The notes: a model not told the origin generated them from the sequence alone. A stretch of DNA of 64,000 nt from Streptomyces sp. NRRL F-6676 (GCF_000725625.1 NZ_JOHS01000001.1:248001-312000); one strand, 5' to 3'. Counted from the first letter of the stretch, positions 53,705-63,300 are shown. Numbers and translations are program-made.

Positions 53705-54553
53705 TCAGTCCGCGAAGGCGGCCACGTACGACGCCACGCAGGACTCGGGCGTCGCGCGCGAGGTGACGACATGTCCGTCGACCGTCACCGGCGGGGTGAG
53801 CGGGAGCTGGAGCAGCCGCTCGGAGCGGGCGGCGGCGAGCTGTTCGGCCGGCAGCAGCGTCCAGGCCTCGGGGTCCCGGCCCACCTCGAACAGCACGTGG
53901 AGCATGTCCCCGGCGGGCGGCCGTACCGGCGCCAGGGGCAGCGCGGCGAGGATCGCGTCGTGCAGCGGCGGGTCGCTGTCGCGGGCCGGGAGCCGCAGGC
54001 CGCGCGGGGCGAGGTCGGCGAGGCCGACCGCGGGCTTCCCGGCGGCGGGGTGCGCGTGGCCGAGCACCGCGTGCAGCGGCTCGGACCAGGCCCGTACGAC
54101 CGTCAGCGCCGTGGACGCGACCGTGCCGCGGACCAGCGCGAGGTCCAGTTCGCCCCCCAGGACCGCGTCGAGGCGGGCGGCCACCGGCAGATCGACCAGC
54201 TCCGGCTCGGCGGGGCGGTCGCCGTCGCCCAGGCGGGACAGTGCGCGGTCGAGCCGCCCGGTGACGCAGGACGCCACGCCGATGCGCAGCACGGCCGCCG
54301 GTTCCCCGGCCACCACCCGGACCCGGGCCGCCGCGGCCAGGGTCTCGCGGGCCGCGGCGAGCACCCGCTCGCCGGCCGGGGTGAGCCGCACCCGCCGTGA
54401 CGTGCGGTCGAGCAGCCGTACGCCGAGCTCCCGTTCGAGCCGGACGATCTGCTGGCTCACCGCCGGCTGCACGATGCGCAGCCGCTGGGCGGCGCGTCCG
54501 AAGTGCAGCTCCTCGGCGACGGTCACGAAGTACTGCAACGCCCTCAGTTCCAC
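53705..54553 (-). CDS. LysR-family transcriptional regulator
   Basis: This 282-residue activator has the LysR helix-turn-helix at its start ('LQYFVTVAEELHFGRAAQRL', 'VQPAVSQQIVRLERELGVRL') and a periplasmic-binding-like effector domain from about residue 90. GTG 54553 is the start. It is divergent from a Rossmann-fold reductase at 54707 and the palindrome ATCAC-N5-GTGAT lies 12 bases upstream of its own start, so it likely controls both genes. Confidence 0.91.
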   Translation of the reverse strand: MELRALQYFVTVAEELHFGRAAQRLRIVQPAVSQQIVRLERELGVRLLDRTSRRVRLTPAGERVLAAARETLAAAARVRVVAGEPAAVLRIGVASCVTGRLDRALSRLGDGDRPAEPELVDLPVAARLDAVLGGELDLALVRGTVASTALTVVRAWSEPLHAVLGHAHPAAGKPAVGLADLAPRGLRLPARDSDPPLHDAILAALPLAPVRPPAGDMLHVLFEVGRDPEAWTLLPAEQLAAARSERLLQLPLTPPVTVDGHVVTSRATPESCVASYVAAFAD

Positions 54554-54564
54554 TCCTCTGATCT

Positions 54565-54579
54565 ATCACGGAATGTGAT
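54565..54579. promoter_or_regulatory. LysR-type operator
   Basis: ATCAC-GGAAT-GTGAT is a perfect inverted repeat that also contains the LysR T-N11-A pattern. It lies between the divergent LysR and reductase genes. Confidence 0.7.
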
Positions 54580-54706
54580 CGCTGCCGGGCGGATCCGGTC
54601 ATTGTTCGTCCGGGCCGCGTCGACTGTGATGGGTGCCGGGCCCGCCACCCGGACCCGTCACCCGGGTCCGCGGCCCGGGCTCGACACCGAACGGAGAAAA
54701 CAGACA

Positions 54707-55447
54707 GTGAGCACTGCAACCCTGGGCATCATCGGCACCGGCATGGTCGGCGCCGGGGTCGCCCGCCGCGCCGTCGACGCCGGCCTGGACGTCGTCGTCA
54801 GCAACTCGCGCGGCCCCGGCACGCTGGACGACCTGGTCGACCGGCTCGGCCGGCGGGCCCGCGCGGCGACGCCCGCCGAGGCGGCGCGCGCCGGCGAGGT
54901 GGTCCTCGCGGCCGTACCACTGGCGGCCCGTGGGCGACTGCCCCTTACGGAGCTGGAGGGCCGGATCGTGATCGACCCGATGAACTACGCGCCGGGGTTC
55001 GGCTGGAACATCCCCGAGCTCGACAGCGACGCCCTCACCTCCAGCGAGCTGGTCCAGCGCGACCTTCCCGGCGCCCGGGTGGTCAAGGCCCTGCACAACA
55101 TCGGGCCCAGGCAGCTCCTGGACCTCTTCCGCCCGGCCGGAGCCGCCGACCGCACCGCGCTGCCGCTGTCCGGCGACGACCCGGACGCCAAGAAGGAGGT
55201 GACCGCGCTGCTGGACGTCCTCGGCTTCGACACCGTGGACCTGGGCACGCTCGCGGAAAGCTGGCGCAGCGAACCCAACACACCGCTGTACGCCCTGCCG
55301 TACGTGGACCGTCCGCCGACGGGTCTTCCCACGCAGGAGCTGGTCGCCTGGATCCAGCAGGCCCCCGGCACACCGGCACCCGCCGCCCGCATCGAGGAAC
55401 TCGCCGCCGCGGCGGTACGCGGCCCGGCGGGCTTCCGGATGGACTAG
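54707..55447 (+). CDS. NADP-dependent Rossmann-fold reductase (F420-NADP oxidoreductase-like)
   Basis: This 246-residue protein begins 'TLGIIGTGMVGAGVARRAVD', has 'VVVSNSRGPGTL' (NADP-binding type Arg/Ser), 'VVLAAVPL', 'GRIVIDPMNY' and 'ARVVKALHNIGP', which are typical of the NADPH-dependent F420 reductase/6-phosphogluconate-like family. GTG 54707 has GGAG about ten bases upstream. The C-terminal part is longer than in methanogen Fno proteins. The divergent LysR gene probably regulates it. Its partner substrate is unknown. Confidence 0.87.
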   Translation: MSTATLGIIGTGMVGAGVARRAVDAGLDVVVSNSRGPGTLDDLVDRLGRRARAATPAEAARAGEVVLAAVPLAARGRLPLTELEGRIVIDPMNYAPGFGWNIPELDSDALTSSELVQRDLPGARVVKALHNIGPRQLLDLFRPAGAADRTALPLSGDDPDAKKEVTALLDVLGFDTVDLGTLAESWRSEPNTPLYALPYVDRPPTGLPTQELVAWIQQAPGTPAPAARIEELAAAAVRGPAGFRMD

Positions 55448-55473
55448 CGGCCGTCCGGGGCGAGGGCGGTCAT

Positions 55474-55497
55474 CCGGACCGGACCCGTCCGGTCCGG
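55474..55497. terminator. Hairpin terminator
   Basis: CCGGACCGGAC (55474-55484) pairs perfectly with GTCCGGTCCGG (55487-55497), between the reductase and the convergent MarR gene. Short repeats (GGGCGAGGGCGGTCA and GCCGTCCGAACCGGACCC, twice each) surround it. Confidence 0.7.
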
Positions 55498-55603
55498 GCG
55501 AGGGCGGTCAACCAACCGGAGCCGTCCGAACCGGACCCGGCGGCCGTCCGAACCGGACCCGGGCGGCCGCTCGCCCGGGCCGAGCCGCCCCCGACCCGGT
55601 CCG

Positions 55604-56089
55604 CTACCGGTCGCCCGGTCCCCCGAGGTCCTGTGCCACCCAGCCCGGCGCGTCCAGCCGTACCGGGTCCGTGCCGACGAGTTCTCTCAACCGGGCTTCC
55701 AGCCGCGCGAGTTCGGCGGAGCCGATGCGCCGTTCCCACTGCGCGCGCAGTTCGTCGAAGACCTCCTCGCCCTGCCGCATCACCTCGAAGCCGAGCGGGG
55801 TGACCCGGAGCCGCTTGCGGCGGGCGTCGAGAGGGTCGGCGTCGCGGGTCACATAGCCGCGCTCCTGAAGCACCGCGATGGTCTTGGCCGCCGCCTGCTT
55901 GGTGACCGACAGACGGCGGCCCAGTTCCGAGGCATTGTCGGCCCCGGCGGCGATGGCCCGCATGGCGAAGTCGTGGGCGGGGCGCACCCCGTCGTACCCG
56001 CGGCGGTCCAGCTCGGCCGTCGCGGCGTCCACCAGCGAGCGGAAGCCCCCCAGCAGGAGCAGGGCGAGGTCGGCGCCGGATCGTGACAT
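55604..56089 (-). CDS. MarR-family transcriptional regulator
   Basis: This 161-residue regulator has the MarR winged helix ('ASELGRRLSVTKQAAAKTIA', 'LQERGYVTRDADPLDARRKR', 'LRVTPLGFEVM') in residues about 50-115. ATG 56089 starts it; an opening to 56242 runs through the promoter of the divergent gene. Two matching palindromes of the type GACAAC-N3-GTTGTC lie in the 140-base region it shares with an epoxide-hydrolase-like gene, so it probably represses both. Confidence 0.9.
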   Translation of the reverse strand: MSRSGADLALLLLGGFRSLVDAATAELDRRGYDGVRPAHDFAMRAIAAGADNASELGRRLSVTKQAAAKTIAVLQERGYVTRDADPLDARRKRLRVTPLGFEVMRQGEEVFDELRAQWERRIGSAELARLEARLRELVGTDPVRLDAPGWVAQDLGGPGDR

Positions 56090-56129
56090 GGCAGCAGCGT
56101 ACGTCGTGGCGCTCGGCCGCCCTCGACAA

Positions 56130-56180
56130 AGACAACTTCGTTGTCTAATGTGGGAGAGGTAATGGACAACGAGGTTGTCC
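56130..56180. promoter_or_regulatory. Twin MarR operators
   Basis: AGACAAC-TTC-GTTGTCT (56130-56146) and GGACAAC-GAG-GTTGTCC (56164-56180) are both perfect 7-base inverted repeats with three-base spacers. Their centres are 34 bases apart, roughly three helical turns, so two dimers would sit on the same face. Confidence 0.82.
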
Positions 56181-56229
56181 AACGGAAGCGGTGACCACAC
56201 CAAGCTCACCCGGGACCACGAGGACCACC

Positions 56230-57150
56230 ATGAACATCCCACCCGCGGGCGCCACCCTCCCCGGCCTCACGCACCACCGCGCGGACGTCAACGGCACACG
56301 GCTCCACTACACGGCGGCCGGTACCGGCGGCTCCCCGGTGCTCCTCGTGCACGGCTTTCCCGAGACCTGGTGGACGTTCCACCGGCTCATCCCGCTGCTT
56401 GCCCGCGACCACCGGGTCTTCGCCGTCGACCTGCGGGGCTTCGGCGACTCCGGCGACGGGCCGGGCCCCTGTGACAGCGGAACGGCGGCCGAGGACCTGC
56501 GCCTGCTCATCGAGCGGCTCGACGTGGGCCCGGTGCACCTCACCGGCCAGGACATCGCGGGAGCGACCGTCTTCCGCCTGGCGGTCACCCACCCCGGGAG
56601 CGTGCGCAGCCTCACCGGGATCGAGATGGGGCTGCCCGGGTTCGGCCTGGAGGCACTGGCCGACGTCACCAGCGGCGGCACCTGGCACATCGGTGTGCTC
56701 GCCGCCCCCGGCATCCCCGAACTGCTGCTCGCCGGACGGGAGAGGGAGTTCCTGGGCAGGTTCGCCTTCCCGGCGCTGAGCGCGAGGCCGGACGCGGTCA
56801 CCGACGCCGACCTCGCGGAGTTCGCCCGCGCCTACGCACGCCCCGACGGCTGGCGGGGCGCGAGCGGCCTCTACCGGTCGATGCTGGACGAGGGGCCCGA
56901 GATCAGGAAGCTGGCCGACGATCCCGGGCTGACCGTGCCCGTCCTCGCGGTCGACGCGGGCGGGGCCCCGTTCACGACCGACACCCTGTCCCGCGCCGTG
57001 GCGGCCGGGAGGGGACCGGCGCCGCGTGCCGTCGAGTCGGTGAGACTCGACGGCGTCGGCCACTACGCCGCGCTCGAGGACCCTGACGCACTGGCGAAGG
57101 CCTTGCTGCCCTTCTTCGCCCGCGTCGATGCCACCGCCCACGCCGTGTGA
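56230..57150 (+). CDS. Alpha/beta hydrolase, epoxide-hydrolase-like
   Basis: This 306-residue enzyme has the oxyanion motif 'LLVHGFPETWWTFHRL' and the nucleophile elbow 'LTGQDIAGA' with Asp108, so the nucleophile is Asp as in epoxide hydrolases and haloalkane dehalogenases rather than Ser. The catalytic His is in 'DGVGHYAALEDP'. The variable cap lies between about 130 and 230. ATG 56230 has GAGG six bases upstream; an in-frame GTG at 56191 lies close to the operator. The divergent MarR gene is its likely repressor. Substrate unknown. Confidence 0.87.
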   Translation: MNIPPAGATLPGLTHHRADVNGTRLHYTAAGTGGSPVLLVHGFPETWWTFHRLIPLLARDHRVFAVDLRGFGDSGDGPGPCDSGTAAEDLRLLIERLDVGPVHLTGQDIAGATVFRLAVTHPGSVRSLTGIEMGLPGFGLEALADVTSGGTWHIGVLAAPGIPELLLAGREREFLGRFAFPALSARPDAVTDADLAEFARAYARPDGWRGASGLYRSMLDEGPEIRKLADDPGLTVPVLAVDAGGAPFTTDTLSRAVAAGRGPAPRAVESVRLDGVGHYAALEDPDALAKALLPFFARVDATAHAV

Positions 57151-57152
57151 AA

Positions 57153-57174
57153 CCCGGCCGTTCCCGGGGCCGGG
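57153..57174. terminator. Hairpin after the hydrolase gene
   Basis: CCCGGCC (57153-57159) pairs with GGCCGGG (57168-57174), directly after the hydrolase stop and before the convergent BTAD gene. Confidence 0.5.
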
Positions 57175-57230
57175 CCGCCACGGTCGCCCGGGCCGGTCAC
57201 GCACTCCGGCCGGTGGGAAGAGCGTCCCCC

Positions 57231-57272
57231 GCCGCTCGCCGCTCGCCGCTCGCCGCTCGCCGTTCGCCGTCC
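57231..57272. repeat. Heptamer tandem repeat
   Basis: GCCGCTC occurs four times without a break (57231-57258) followed by two variants (GCCGTTC, GCCGTCC). It lies just beyond the stop of the BTAD regulator. Confidence 0.85.
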
Positions 57273-57276
57273 GTGG

Positions 57277-59268
57277 TCAGCGGTTTCCGGCCGCGCAGCC
57301 CTCCGCGGCGGTGAGGTAGCGCCGCACGGGGCCGAGGGTGAGCATGCCGGTGGCCGCGCCGGCGTGTTCGGTGCGGGCGTCGCGCAGGGCGGTCGCCGCG
57401 CGGGCGGCGGGTGCGGGCTCGCCGAGGAGTACGGCGGCGTGTGCGGTGAGGCACCACAGGGCCTCCTGAAGGTGGTCGTGCGGCGGCTCCGGCGTCGCGG
57501 CCAGCGCGGCGCGGGCCTCCTCGGTCCGGTGCCGGGCGAGGAGAACGAGCGGTGCCGCCCAGGGACGGTACGGGCCCCAGTCGAGCGCGGTGTCGACGGG
57601 GGCGGGGCGGCCGTGCAGCAGCCGCAGGCCGAGCAGGGCGAGCGGGAGCAGACCGCGGCGCAGCCCCGGCATCCCGGCCGCCGCGAGGGCGTCGTCGGCC
57701 TCCCGGTAGGCCGCGGCGGCCGACGCCGCGGACGGGCCGCCGGGCCCCGCGCTGCGGGCGGCGGCGACCCGGGCCCGGAACCAGCCGGTCAGCACCGGCA
57801 CGAGACGGGACTCGTGCACGGCGGCGAGCCGCTCCGCCGCCCGCGCGTGCGCTTCGGCGGCGTCGAGGTCGCCGAGCGCCGACGCGGACTGGAGGCGTAC
57901 GAGCCGGCCCAGGATGCCGTGGGCCGGCAGCCCGTGCCGGGCGTCGAGCGCGACCAGCTCCGCACCGATCGCGTCCCGTCGCGGGGCGAGGCCGGGACGC
58001 GCGAAGGACTGGAGGAACACACCGTTGAGCGCGAAGGCCAGCAGCGCGGGGTCGTCCAGACGGCGTGCCAGGGCCTCCGACTCGCGTGCCGCCGTCCGCG
58101 CCCGCTCCAGGGCGGGCTCCGCGAGACCGGCGGGGCGGCTCTCGACGGCGATCGTGGCCAGCAGACGGACACGCAGGTCGGCGGGGGCGTCCGGGCCGAG
58201 CGCGGCGAGCGTGCGCGCGGCGGCCGCCACGACCGCGCCGGCCTGGACGTCGTCGTCGGCCCGGCTCCAGATCGCGGGCACGTCGTAGGCGCCGACGACC
58301 CGGGCGGTCAGTACCGGATCGCCCGTCCGCTCGGCCGCCTCGACGGCGGCCAGCCGGTCGCGGCGCGAGAGGACCAGCGCGTCCCCGCCCGCCAGCGCGA
58401 GGGTCCGGGCCAGGTCCACCGTGGTGCGGGGACCCAGCCGGGCGCCCGCCGGCCCCAGCAGGGACCCCGCGTACGGGGCGGGCGCGCGGGGCGGCTCCAG
58501 CGACGCGGACCGGTTCAGGACGTCCTGCTCCAACCGCCGCAGCGCCGGGCCGGGATCGAGCCCGAGCCGGTCCACGAGCAGCGTGCGGGCCCGGCGCAGC
58601 GTGGCCAGCGCGTCGGCCGGCCGCCCGTCGCGGTAGAGCGCACGGGCGAGCAGCGCCCAGGCGTCCTCGCGCCACGGATGTTCGCCCGCGTGCGCGGCGA
58701 GATCGGCGACGAGCTCCGCCCCCGCACCCGAGTCGAGCAGCATCCCGGCGCGCAACTCCACGGCCTGCAACCGCAGTTCCTCCAGCCGTGTCCGCTCCCG
58801 CTGCGCCCATCCGGCATCGGGCAGATCCGCGTAGGGCACGCCGCGCCACGCGGCGAGGGCGTCCCCGAGCGCGCCGACGAGGTCGGGGGAGCGGCGGGTG
58901 GCGGCCGGCGCGTCGGGGGAGCGGCGGGCCGCGGCCAGCGCGTCCTCGAAGCGGTACACGTCCACGGCCCGGCGCGGCAGCCGCAGCGCGTACCCCGGGC
59001 CCTCCGTGACGAGGAGGCGCGCCGGGGTGCGGGGTGCCCGGTCCGGCTCGAGGGTACGGCGCAGCGCGGCGACGAACGTCCGCAGCGCACCTACCGCACG
59101 GGCCGGCGGCTCGGTCCACAGGTCGCCGACGAGGGCGTCCGTGGTGACCATCCGCCCCTCGGCCGCGACGAGCCGCGCGAGCACCTCCCGGTGCCGGGGC
59201 CCGCCCAGGTTGACCACGCCGCCGTCCTCGCGCAGCGCCCGCACGGCACCCAGTACATCGATCCGCAT
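57277..59268 (-). CDS. BTAD-containing (SARP/AfsR-like) transcriptional regulator
   Basis: This 663-residue regulator starts with an OmpR-type winged helix ('MRIDVLGAVRALREDGGVVN' to 'GYALRLP', about residues 1-95) and a bacterial transcriptional activator domain (about 100-245; 'VDVYRFEDALAAARRS', 'WAQRERTRLEELRLQAVELR', 'EHPWREDAWALLARALYRDG'). The remainder is Ala/Arg-rich helical repeats resembling TPRs; no NB-ARC P-loop is seen, unlike AfsR. ATG 59268 begins directly with the DNA-binding domain; ATGs at 59277 and 59280 are alternatives. The divergent hydrolase promoter holds a direct repeat with 11-base period, the pattern that SARP-type proteins bind. Confidence 0.88.
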   Translation of the reverse strand: MRIDVLGAVRALREDGGVVNLGGPRHREVLARLVAAEGRMVTTDALVGDLWTEPPARAVGALRTFVAALRRTLEPDRAPRTPARLLVTEGPGYALRLPRRAVDVYRFEDALAAARRSPDAPAATRRSPDLVGALGDALAAWRGVPYADLPDAGWAQRERTRLEELRLQAVELRAGMLLDSGAGAELVADLAAHAGEHPWREDAWALLARALYRDGRPADALATLRRARTLLVDRLGLDPGPALRRLEQDVLNRSASLEPPRAPAPYAGSLLGPAGARLGPRTTVDLARTLALAGGDALVLSRRDRLAAVEAAERTGDPVLTARVVGAYDVPAIWSRADDDVQAGAVVAAAARTLAALGPDAPADLRVRLLATIAVESRPAGLAEPALERARTAARESEALARRLDDPALLAFALNGVFLQSFARPGLAPRRDAIGAELVALDARHGLPAHGILGRLVRLQSASALGDLDAAEAHARAAERLAAVHESRLVPVLTGWFRARVAAARSAGPGGPSAASAAAAYREADDALAAAGMPGLRRGLLPLALLGLRLLHGRPAPVDTALDWGPYRPWAAPLVLLARHRTEEARAALAATPEPPHDHLQEALWCLTAHAAVLLGEPAPAARAATALRDARTEHAGAATGMLTLGPVRRYLTAAEGCAAGNR

Positions 59269-59342
59269 GCGCCCCATCATCCGCGCCCGCCCCACCGGCC
59301 GCGCCCCGCACACCCCCTGGCCGCCTTCCCGCCGCCCGCTTA

Positions 59343-59361
59343 CTGATCGGTTGCTGATCGG
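59343..59361. promoter_or_regulatory. SARP-type direct repeat
   Basis: CTGATCGG occurs at 59343-59350 and 59354-59361, an 11-base period (heptamer TGATCGG plus a four-base spacer). This is the spacing recognised by SARP/OmpR-type winged helices and it lies between the BTAD regulator and the divergent hydrolase. Confidence 0.65.
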
Positions 59362-59411
59362 CGCCGCGCACGGTGGTCCGGTCAGCGCACCCACGGCAGG
59401 AAGGCCCCCCG

Positions 59412-60320
59412 ATGAAGACGTCCACGACACCCGAGACCCCCACGGCACCCACGATCCCCGGCTTCGACTACGTACGCCTGCCCGGCGAGGGCGGTGTGGA
59501 ACTGTCCGCCGCGCTCGCCGGGAGCGGCAGCCCGGTGGTCCTGCTGCACGGCTTCCCCCAGACCCACCTCATGTGGCGGCACGTCGCCCCCCGGCTCGCC
59601 AAGGAGCACACGGTCGTCTGCCCCGACCTGCGCGGCTACGGCGCCACCGACAAACCCCGGGCCGCCGCCGCGCACACGTACGCCAAGCGCACCATGGCCG
59701 CCGACATCGTCTCGGCCATGGCCTCGCTGGGCCACGACCGGTTCGCCCTGGTCGGCCACGACCGCGGCGCCCTGGTCGCCTTCCGGGCCGGCCTCGACCA
59801 CCCGGAGACCATCACCCACCTGGGCATCCTCGACGTCGTACCGACCCTGGACATGTGGAACGTGCTGCACGGCGTCTCGGCCGCCGTCGCCCACCACCTG
59901 TACCTCATGGCACAGCCGCCCGGCCTGCCGGAGACGATGATCGCCAACAGCGCCGACGCGTTCTTCGGCTCCTTCCTCGACGCCTGGGCGGCCGACCCGG
60001 CCACGCTCCCCGACGAGATCCGCGCCGAGTACCTGCGGGCGAGCGCCGCAGCCGTCGACTCGATCGTCGCCGACTACCGCGCCTCCGCCGGCGTCGACGT
60101 CACCCACGACCAGGCCGATCTGGACGCCGGCTCCCAGCTCGCCATGCCCGTCACGGTCGTCCAGCAGGACTGGGGCTCCCACCTCGGCTACGACGCCGCC
60201 GAGGTCTGGCGGGCCTGGGCCCCCGACCTCGACCACCGCCTCACCACAGCGGGCCACTTCATGGCCGAAGCGGATCCGGACGGGATCACCGCGACGATCC
60301 GCGGCCTCCTCGGTCGCTGA
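59412..60320 (+). CDS. Alpha/beta hydrolase, fluoroacetate-dehalogenase-like
   Basis: This 302-residue enzyme has 'LLHGFPQTHLMWRHVAPRLA', 'CPDLRGYGATDKP', nucleophile elbow 'LVGHDRGAL' with Asp117 and the His in 'AGHFMAEADP'. The overall layout matches fluoroacetate dehalogenases (Asp-Arg pair at 117-118). However, the second carboxylate-binding Arg is replaced by Leu121, and the halide-pocket His-Trp pair appears as His-Leu ('AHHLYLMAQP'), so fluoroacetate is doubtful and another ester, epoxide or haloacid is possible. ATG 59412 has AGGAAGG about nine bases upstream. The divergent BTAD regulator may activate it through the 11-base-period repeat. Confidence 0.86.
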   Translation: MKTSTTPETPTAPTIPGFDYVRLPGEGGVELSAALAGSGSPVVLLHGFPQTHLMWRHVAPRLAKEHTVVCPDLRGYGATDKPRAAAAHTYAKRTMAADIVSAMASLGHDRFALVGHDRGALVAFRAGLDHPETITHLGILDVVPTLDMWNVLHGVSAAVAHHLYLMAQPPGLPETMIANSADAFFGSFLDAWAADPATLPDEIRAEYLRASAAAVDSIVADYRASAGVDVTHDQADLDAGSQLAMPVTVVQQDWGSHLGYDAAEVWRAWAPDLDHRLTTAGHFMAEADPDGITATIRGLLGR

Positions 60321-60325
60321 ACCAT

Positions 60326-60364
60326 CGGTGGACGCCCCCGTGCCCGGCACGGGGGCGTCCACCG
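60326..60364. terminator. Bidirectional hairpin terminator
   Basis: Arms 60326-60344 and 60346-60364 pair perfectly over 19 bases around a single central base, so the apex will open to a small loop. It lies between the convergent hydrolase and GH2 genes. Confidence 0.85.
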
Positions 60365-60372
60365 GAGCGGGC

Positions 60373-63300
60373 TCAGGCCCGCAGTGTCGCCGCCGGGCCG
60401 TTGTACGGTTCCGCCGTCAGGACCGGGTGACGGCCGGAGGCCGCCGTGGACGGCCAGGACAGGTGGACCGTGCGGGACTCGCCCGGGAGGAGCCACAGGT
60501 AGTTGTCGCTGTACAGGGTGGGCAGGACCCGGTGACCGTGGGCGCCCGTCAGCAGGGAGAGGCGGACCATGGCGGCCACCGCCGAGCCCCGGTTGTGCAG
60601 GGTCGCGGTCAGCTCGTGGCGGTCGCCGGAGCGGGACACCTTGGTGACCGCGCCGGTCAGCCGGGCCTGCTTCGCCTTGTTCAGGGCCTTCAGGGACGCG
60701 GCCTCGCGGTAGCGCCAGTAGGTGTTCCGCGACACCTCCCTGCCCCTGGCGTCCTCCAGGGTGAGCCGCAGGAGGTGCAGGTCCGGGAGGTCGTCCGTCC
60801 AGTCCGCGGTGAACGCCTTCGCGGTGTCCGCCCGCGGTACGTCGACACGGGCGGTCCGGCGCCCGCCCAGCTCCTTGCCGGACAGGTCGTACAGTCTCGC
60901 GGTGACGGTGGCGCCGTCCAGGTCGGCCGCGGTGTGATTGACCGCGAGGACCTGCCACTTGACCGGGTCGGCCTGTACGTGCAGCGGCTCGCAGCCCGAA
61001 CGGGCGCCGAAATAGGTGCCGTTGACGTCGAAGTCGTAGTCGTACGTCTGCCAGACCGTGCTGTGCCAGGCCGGGTGCGACATCCACAGCATCAGACCGG
61101 AGGCGTTGTCCCACAGATGGGCGTTCCACGCCTCGAACATGGCGCGCGTGTTCTCGTAGTTGACGAACTGCGCCTTGCGGGCGAAGTCGTCGAGACCGGC
61201 GGACTCGCCGAGCCGGGCCTCGATGCCCGCCTTGTAGTTCGGCGCCCCCTGGTTCCCGTGCTCGCTCCAGTCGTGGTAGAACCACGCCCCGCGAATCGGC
61301 CACTCCGGTTCGTCGCCCGTCATGTTGCGCACGCTCGCGGCGGTGGAGACCACCGGCATGCCGATCTCGGTGTGGAACCCGAAGTCCTTGCTGGCGTAGG
61401 TCGACGGGTCGAAGTACCGCTCCGGGTCCACGAAGCCGTAGGGGCCGCCGCCGGTGACGATCCCGCCCGCCGAGTTGTTCTGGTAGAGCACGCCCGGCAC
61501 CTGCCGCTCCACCGCCTCACGCATCCCCTTGTCGATCGCGGCCGGGGGATTGCCCTCGTTGGCGCCGCACCACACCACCACACTGGGGTGGATCCGGTAG
61601 CGCAGCACGGTGTCGCGGGCGATCGCGTTGAACGCGTCGTGGTCCGGCGGGTCCATGCCCCACGCGTTGGGGAAGTCGTTCCACACCAGGATGCCGTACC
61701 GGTCGCAGGCGGCGAAGAACTCCTCCCGGTCGCTGCTGCCGACCCAGTTGCGGATCATCGTGAAGTTCATGTCGCGGTGCATGCGCACCGCCGCGTCCAT
61801 GCGCTCCGCCGGCATCCGGCGCAGCAACTCGTCCCAGCCCCAGTTGCCGCCGCGGGCCAGCACACGCACCCCGTTGACACTGATCCGCAGTGGATCGGGC
61901 GCGTTCGAGACGGACTTCACGTCCCGCCAGGTCTCGTCGTCGTCGGACACCTGGATCACATACGTCTTCGCGTACGCGGTCTCCCAGACCACGGCGATCC
62001 GGTCGAGGGACCGGGTGGAGCCGAGGTCCACCCGGATCCACTGGTCGTCCTCGTAGGCGGAGGACCAGCGAGTGCCCGGGTCGCCGTCGGTGGCGTGCGA
62101 GGCCGGATGGCCGGACTCCGCGGTGGAGGCCTTCGCCTCCCGGCGCAGGGCGAGGTCGGTGCCGGGATCCTCGCTGTCGATCACCCCGAGGGACCACAAC
62201 GAGGTGCCCCAACTGGTCGCGCGGACACCGCACTTGAGACGGACGTACCGTGCGCTCTGCCGGTCGAGGTTCTCGATCTGGAGGCTCGCGTCACCGTTGC
62301 TGAAGGGCAGCGGCACCGCACCGTTGTCGACCGACTTCACGTCCGTCCAGTCCGAGCCGTCCGGCGAGACCTGCACGACGAACGTCTTCGCGTACCCCCG
62401 CTCCCAGGTCAGGTCCACCCGGTCGAAGGCCTGCGTGGAGCCGAGGTCCACCCGGATCCACTGGTCGTCCTCGTAGGCCGAGGACCAGCGGGTGCCCGGG
62501 TCGCCGTCGGTGGCGTTGGCCGCCCCGTGGTCGTCCTGGTCGGTGCTGGAGGCCTCGGCGGGCGCGTGCAGCGCGAGGTCGGTGCCCGGCCGTGCGCTGT
62601 CGCCGACGGCGAGCGTCCACAGCGAGCTGCCCCAGGAGGTCGCCCGGGTCAGGCACTTGATGCGGACGTGCCGGGCCTGCTGCCGCGCGAAGGTCACCGT
62701 CTGTGTGAAGGAGTCGTCGCTCGCGGTGAACGGCAGCGGCACGCCGTACTCGTAGCCGAACTGGCGCATGCCGAAGCGGACGGTGCGCCGGTCGCTCTCC
62801 CGGCCGCCCGCCGACGCGGTGAGCGTCAGGTCGTACAGGTGCGCCTCGCCCAGGCCGTTGGGCCACCACAGCTTCGGGTCGCGCAGCCGCAGCTGGTGGA
62901 AGGCGTCCGGCGCGAAGACGACGTCCAGGCTCTCGCCGGCCTTCACGGTGACCGTCTTCGACACCCGCACTCCCTGGAAGGCCGCGGTCACCGTCGTCCG
63001 CTGGTCGGCGGAGTCGGCGTTGCGGACCGGGACGACCACGGTCACCTCGGCGACCGACAGGTCCGGCAGGCCGGGCAGCACGGTGTCCACGCGCGGGTCG
63101 CCGAGGACGAGGTGCCCGGTCGCCCGCAGCCGGACGTGGTTCCAGATGCCCGCCGCGCGGTCGCGGACCGCCGGCATCCAGTCCCAGCCCGAAGCCGCCA
63201 GGTAGGTGGGCGAGTTGAGGTTCATCTGGGCCGCGCCCGCGTCGACCCAGGCGCTCCCGTCGGGGCCCTTGTCGCCGGGGCTGCCGGGAACGGGCATGGG

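Noticed and set aside
57277..60320. Secondary-metabolite cluster suggested by the SARP-like regulator
   Set aside because: No polyketide, peptide, terpene or tailoring genes are nearby; only hydrolases and regulators.
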